Shown one piece after another: positions 60,511 through 64,000 of a stretch of DNA of 64,000 nucleotides. The stretch comes from Quillaja saponaria. Taxonomy: Eukaryota; Streptophyta; Magnoliopsida; Fabales; Quillajaceae. The notes beneath the pieces were generated by a model. The model did not search any database. It was not told where the DNA came from and saw nothing but the letters and a program-made list of their open reading frames with translations. The stretch lies in assembly GCA_029379385.1 (NCBI GenBank), contig CM055607.1, positions 3,038,001 through 3,102,000 of the forward strand, given 5' to 3'. The stretch's first letter is position 1. The number at the start of each line of letters is the position of its first letter. The translations under genes were made by a program, and so were the position numbers.

Positions 60511-61110
60511 CTAATTTAGCCAAGCAGATCCTTCCATAGAGCTTGAGATGGAATTGTTTGAGGACTCCGCTCTGAGATAACCTGTGTTACACGGGTCATC
60601 TTCCAGGTCTCTGAAGGTGGGGTAAGGGCTATGGATTTGCATGTTACTAAGCATTTGACGAAGTTCTGAAGTTTCTTCCTTGAGTTGAAGATTTTCTTGA
60701 GCAAGTGTGTCATGGGACTCTGACACATGGTTCAGTTTATCTATCAGCTGGTGATTCTCATTTCTGAGCCAAACCACTTGTGACCAAAGCTCATCAAGGT
60801 GTTTTTGCTTTCGCATACGCGATCGACGTGCAGATTCTCTGTTTGATATCATCCTCCTCTGTTTCCTTTCACTGATGAGACTTTGTTGTTGCTCATCGGC
60901 TTCATCAGAAGTCGAATTGCTGCTGAAACATGAAGATTGTGGACTAAAATCTTGAACTTGAGGTGGGTTTTGGAAACCATACATTGGATTGGAATACTTG
61001 TTCAATTGGAATGTGGGGGTGTTGTTATGAGTCATGCTATAACGAGTTGGGTATGGATATTGGTTTGAAGGAACTATATATTGGAGTCCTGTAATTTCCC
61101 TAGTCTGCAT
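60511..61110 (-). CDS. bZIP43: bZIP transcription factor, group S type (bZIP42/43-like)
   Basis: An intronless 199-residue protein. An N-terminal region rich in Tyr, Pro, Asn and Gln and a Ser-rich stretch (SSCFSSNSTSDEAD) precede the basic region (about 82-104) with the invariant N-x7-R as Asn90 and Arg98 in SNRESARRSRMR. The zipper has heptad residues L108, L115, L122, V129, L136, L143 and L150, starting at the usual spacing from Arg98. Lack of introns and small size are characteristic of group S bZIPs, which bind ACGT-core elements, often as heterodimers with group C. Gene order near SOFL and GDU genes matches Arabidopsis bZIP42/bZIP43, and near CONSTANS matches bZIP3; the precise orthologue is not settled. 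The start is the first ATG after a TATA box. Confidence 0.93.
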   Translation of the reverse strand: MQTREITGLQYIVPSNQYPYPTRYSMTHNNTPTFQLNKYSNPMYGFQNPPQVQDFSPQSSCFSSNSTSDEADEQQQSLISERKQRRMISNRESARRSRMRKQKHLDELWSQVVWLRNENHQLIDKLNHVSESHDTLAQENLQLKEETSELRQMLSNMQIHSPYPTFRDLEDDPCNTGYLRAESSNNSISSSMEGSAWLN

Positions 61111-61220
61111 GACTTAAAACAATGATTGGTTAAATTAATGGCAGGGTGTTGGAGGGAAAGATATGGTGGAATTAGTTAGTTTTAGATTAGAAGGGATACG
61201 AAGTGGGAGCAGAAGAGGTA

Positions 61221-61227
61221 TTATATA
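61221..61227 (-). promoter_or_regulatory. TATA box of the bZIP gene
   Basis: On the minus strand TATATAA lies about 110 bases upstream of the bZIP start codon in a less AT-rich segment, predicting a transcription start near 61190 and a leader of about 80 bases. Confidence 0.6.
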
Positions 61228-63054
61228 GGACGGGGAAAAGGCTGAAGTGGCCCCACTGATGCAAGCAATTAGCAATACTGGTGAAGTTTCTTAATCTCAG
61301 ACTATTGGAATATCATGCAGATATTGCCTATCTCTTTAATTTGTTTAGAAAGATTACTGATGTATGCATGTATACATGTTATAGTTATATATATATATAT
61401 ATGTATGTATGTATCATCATGTATGCCATGTTGCATGCATATTTGGCATATAAGGAGGGCAACTTGTGTTTGTGGATAATCATTTTGAAACAAAACATGC
61501 TTTGCATCAGTGAAAGAAAGAGGCAGTTCTTATATCATGTGGTGTATGATAATTTTAATGGAAGACTGTCTGAGCAAAAAGCAAGAACACAGGAAAAATG
61601 GAGTTCAAGAAGTCAATTTTTATATTATTATGTGTGTTATTTCCAAGCTGAGTCCTTGTTGGAAGATTAAAAGAGGTTCAGAAAGCCAAGCTCATTTCTA
61701 TATCCATAACTGGGAAAGAAGGACTATTGTAAAACAAATTTGATGACTCAAGAACCACTTCAACTGGGGACCTCCTGAATAAAAATTAATACTAGATGGT
61801 TAAACAGAAGCCAAATCTACCATCAGCAACCACTACTTACTTTGTTTAATATGGGTTAGGTACTAATTAGAGTCGTTTACGATGTGGTAATGAAAGCTTT
61901 ATTGGTAACCACACAATAGCAAAAGGGTTGATTCAGCTAATTACCACCACAACAAAAATGTGGAGGAATGCCAATGCATCACCAACTTCTTGTGGTTTTT
62001 TTAACTGAAGTTGCTTAAAAGTGAATTGGGTTTTTATGTATTCATCTTATCTGGTATATTCTCGAGGTTATTCGATACAAAAACATCCCTTTAAGTAAAT
62101 AAATTGGTTTAATCACCTTGAATGATTTTAGAATATTTGAAGGGAAGCCCTTTGAGCAAAGAAGAGCCATCTGCATATCACGATTTTCAGTACATCGATC
62201 TGAATTTCGTCATTTTCCCTTTTAAATCCTAAACATCAATTTTAAATTCATTTGACAAAGCTTAGAATGTTGATGACTTCAGATTGATTAGACAAGATAA
62301 CACTAAAGAGAAAAAACTAGTTTGCAAATGTTGAGTGGTGTGTCCAAGTTGCTCTATTTTTAAGCAGAGAAGGCCAATAATCTTATAGTGCTAGCATAAG
62401 TTAATGTCTGTTTAACACGAAAACGATGGACGCTAACCTTCACAGAAACAGAAGAATAAAATACTGCTAATATTCTTCTGATTCATTTTCTTATTAGTAT
62501 TATGAAATGTAGTGGTCAAAGAGTACATGCATCTGTAATTTTCTTCTTCAAGCAATTTCTACCATTGCACAAAGGGCTTCACAGCTAAAACTAATATGCT
62601 TAAGTTTTTTTTCCACTGATTTACTTAAATTACAACTCCATAAGGGCAAACTGAAAACTGTTCAATCAAGATCAAGAAAGATAAGATTGCTTGAATAAAT
62701 TTCAACCATAGCAGGGTGTATATGTCAAATCTGATCACTTCCATCCATAAACAGTACGTGTAGACTAGCTTGGTAAAAAAAACAAATGTTTTGGTCTAAA
62801 CCACTCAATTGAGTGGGAAAAATAATCAGGAATACATGATGGAATTTAATGAGCAGGGATGATACTTTGAATTGCATTCTTCCACTAAATAAAAAGCTCT
62901 AATGCATCTCAGAACCAAATTTTCATTAAGATAAATGCTCGCACACCCTGCCCTTCATGGGTTGAGTCTGTTTGAGTGGACTGCATAGTCAACAATACCA
63001 TTAGACAGATTTAGACTCGCCTTTCTTTTCTTGTCTTCTGATTGTTCTTGAACC

Positions 63055-63082
63055 TCTCTTTCTCTCTCTCTCTCTCTCCCTC
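63055..63082. repeat. (CT)n microsatellite
   Basis: A nearly pure CT run with the uninterrupted part at 63061-63078. Confidence 0.85.
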
Positions 63083-63577
63083 TAAAGTTGCTTGAATAGT
63101 TGGATACTTATAAAAAATGGTGGCTGATATTATACGAAACCTTCACATGCTCATGTCTAAGCCCATGGAAAGGAGGAGTAAGAGACAACAGATGTCTCGT
63201 CAACACGTAGCACTTGTATTTATTGCAGTCTTCACTGTCTTCTTTCTTCTGCCTTTTGTCTTTTGGAAGAGAATGGTTAGTGGTGAATGGTGATGATGGG
63301 TTCTGTTAGATGATAAGATTAATATCGTGGATTGCTGTCTCTTATTTCTACACTATAGCTTGTTGTTTGGTAGTTTTATCAAATTCAAGGCATCCCTGTC
63401 ATGAAAAAAAGATGGCTAAAAATGGCATACTGTGATACTGGCAACACCAGTGAAAGCAAAGAAACTATCAATCCAACTATTATAAAATTGGATTTTGGGA
63501 TACTATAACTATACTGCTTGCTTGATATTTCAGCAAGAAATTTGAGGCCTTTCTTGACTGGATTATTAGGTGAGCAA

Positions 63578-63601
63578 ACAGAACAGAACAGAACAGAACA
63601 G
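63578..63601. repeat. (ACAGA)n pentamer repeat
   Basis: Four and a half copies of ACAGA in direct succession. Confidence 0.85.
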
Positions 63602-64000
63602 GGAAGAAACTATTCAAGGTATAGAAGTGGAGAAAATACAAAGCCAGAGATTTTTTCTGCTGAAGGTGATAACTAAAGGGCTGTCATCTGTAATTCAAGG
63701 TATAGAAGTGGCTCTACTGCCCTAGGCTGTATATAAGTGTGTTAAAGACTATCTGAGTAATGAAATTTATTGATCACTCATATTGAATTAGTCCTGTTAA
63801 AGTTTGGCCCTTTTTTATGGAAAAATAGGAGGCTTTCATTAGATATTCAACTCAGAACATCTATACACTTGTCTTTCCTATTTTCCAATTCAGAAAATAG
63901 GCATCCAAATAGTGAATAGGTGATAGATTATGCAACTGGATTCTAGTTTTTGCATAAAGATCAAAGAACCAAACTTCTTTTGAAAATATCTGAAGTATCT

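Larger units (their letters stand above)
61228..64000. other. Right-hand spacer
   Basis: No gene is supported. It includes a TA/TATG microsatellite at about 61388-61412, a CT run at 63055-63082, an ACAGA repeat at 63578-63601 and a 19-base exact direct repeat (63612-63630 and 63693-63711). The frames at 61281-61743 have no recognisable features. Confidence 0.5.

Noticed and set aside
1..64000. tRNA, rRNA, known microRNA precursors, CRISPR arrays, organellar or viral insertions
   Set aside because: I looked for typical tRNA B-box words and for the mature sequences of common conserved plant microRNAs (such as miR156, 159, 160, 166, 171, 172, 319, 390) and for regular spacer arrays; none was found by eye.

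Overview
The window is nuclear DNA from a eudicot plant. The evidence is spliced genes with GT-AG introns, long AT-rich spacers, and protein families that are plant-specific or typically plant: CONSTANS, GLUTAMINE DUMPER, SOB FIVE-LIKE, GAUT, NIK-type receptor kinase and PPR. I cannot name the species. There is no sign of bacterial, organellar or viral sequence, and no CRISPR array, rRNA gene or convincing tRNA gene.

Layout: a probable 3' coding exon of a truncated gene (about 147-384, minus); a mitochondrial-type PPR gene (2528-4486, plus); a 7 kb spacer; an 11-exon LRR receptor kinase of the NIK type (11747-14770, plus); a CONSTANS gene with two exons (18241-20492, plus), preceded by G-box and TCP-type sites; a 9 kb repeat-rich spacer; two GLUTAMINE DUMPER genes in the same orientation (29323-29688 and 36356-36673, plus); a SOB FIVE-LIKE gene (38734-39114, plus); an intronless 6-phosphogluconate dehydrogenase (41255-42715, minus) with a likely leader intron; a hAT-type non-autonomous transposon (46911-47675); a GAUT9-like galacturonosyltransferase (48106-50218, minus); a decayed LINE with a poly(A) tail (about 51180-53812, plus); a previously uncalled four-exon gene of unknown function (54769-57564, minus); a second hAT-type element (59700-60244); and a small bZIP gene (60511-61110, minus).

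The genes are not one pathway: they cover organelle RNA processing, receptor signalling, photoperiodic flowering, amino-acid export, cytokinin-linked growth, the oxidative pentose phosphate pathway, pectin synthesis and transcription. What ties them together is gene order. From memory of Arabidopsis, the same families lie near CO, bZIP3, a PPR gene and NIK1 on chromosome 5, near COL2, PGD2, GAUT9 and a PPR gene on chromosome 3, and near GDU7, a SOFL gene and bZIP43 elsewhere on chromosome 5. The window therefore looks like a less-fractionated version of an ancestral block that Arabidopsis has split into several pieces.

The most useful new observations are the spliced orphan gene at 54.8-57.6 kb with a 24-nt microexon, two hAT-type and one Mutator-like non-autonomous transposon with recognisable target-site duplications, and a dense cluster of CACGTG and GGNCCCAC sites upstream of the CONSTANS start codon.
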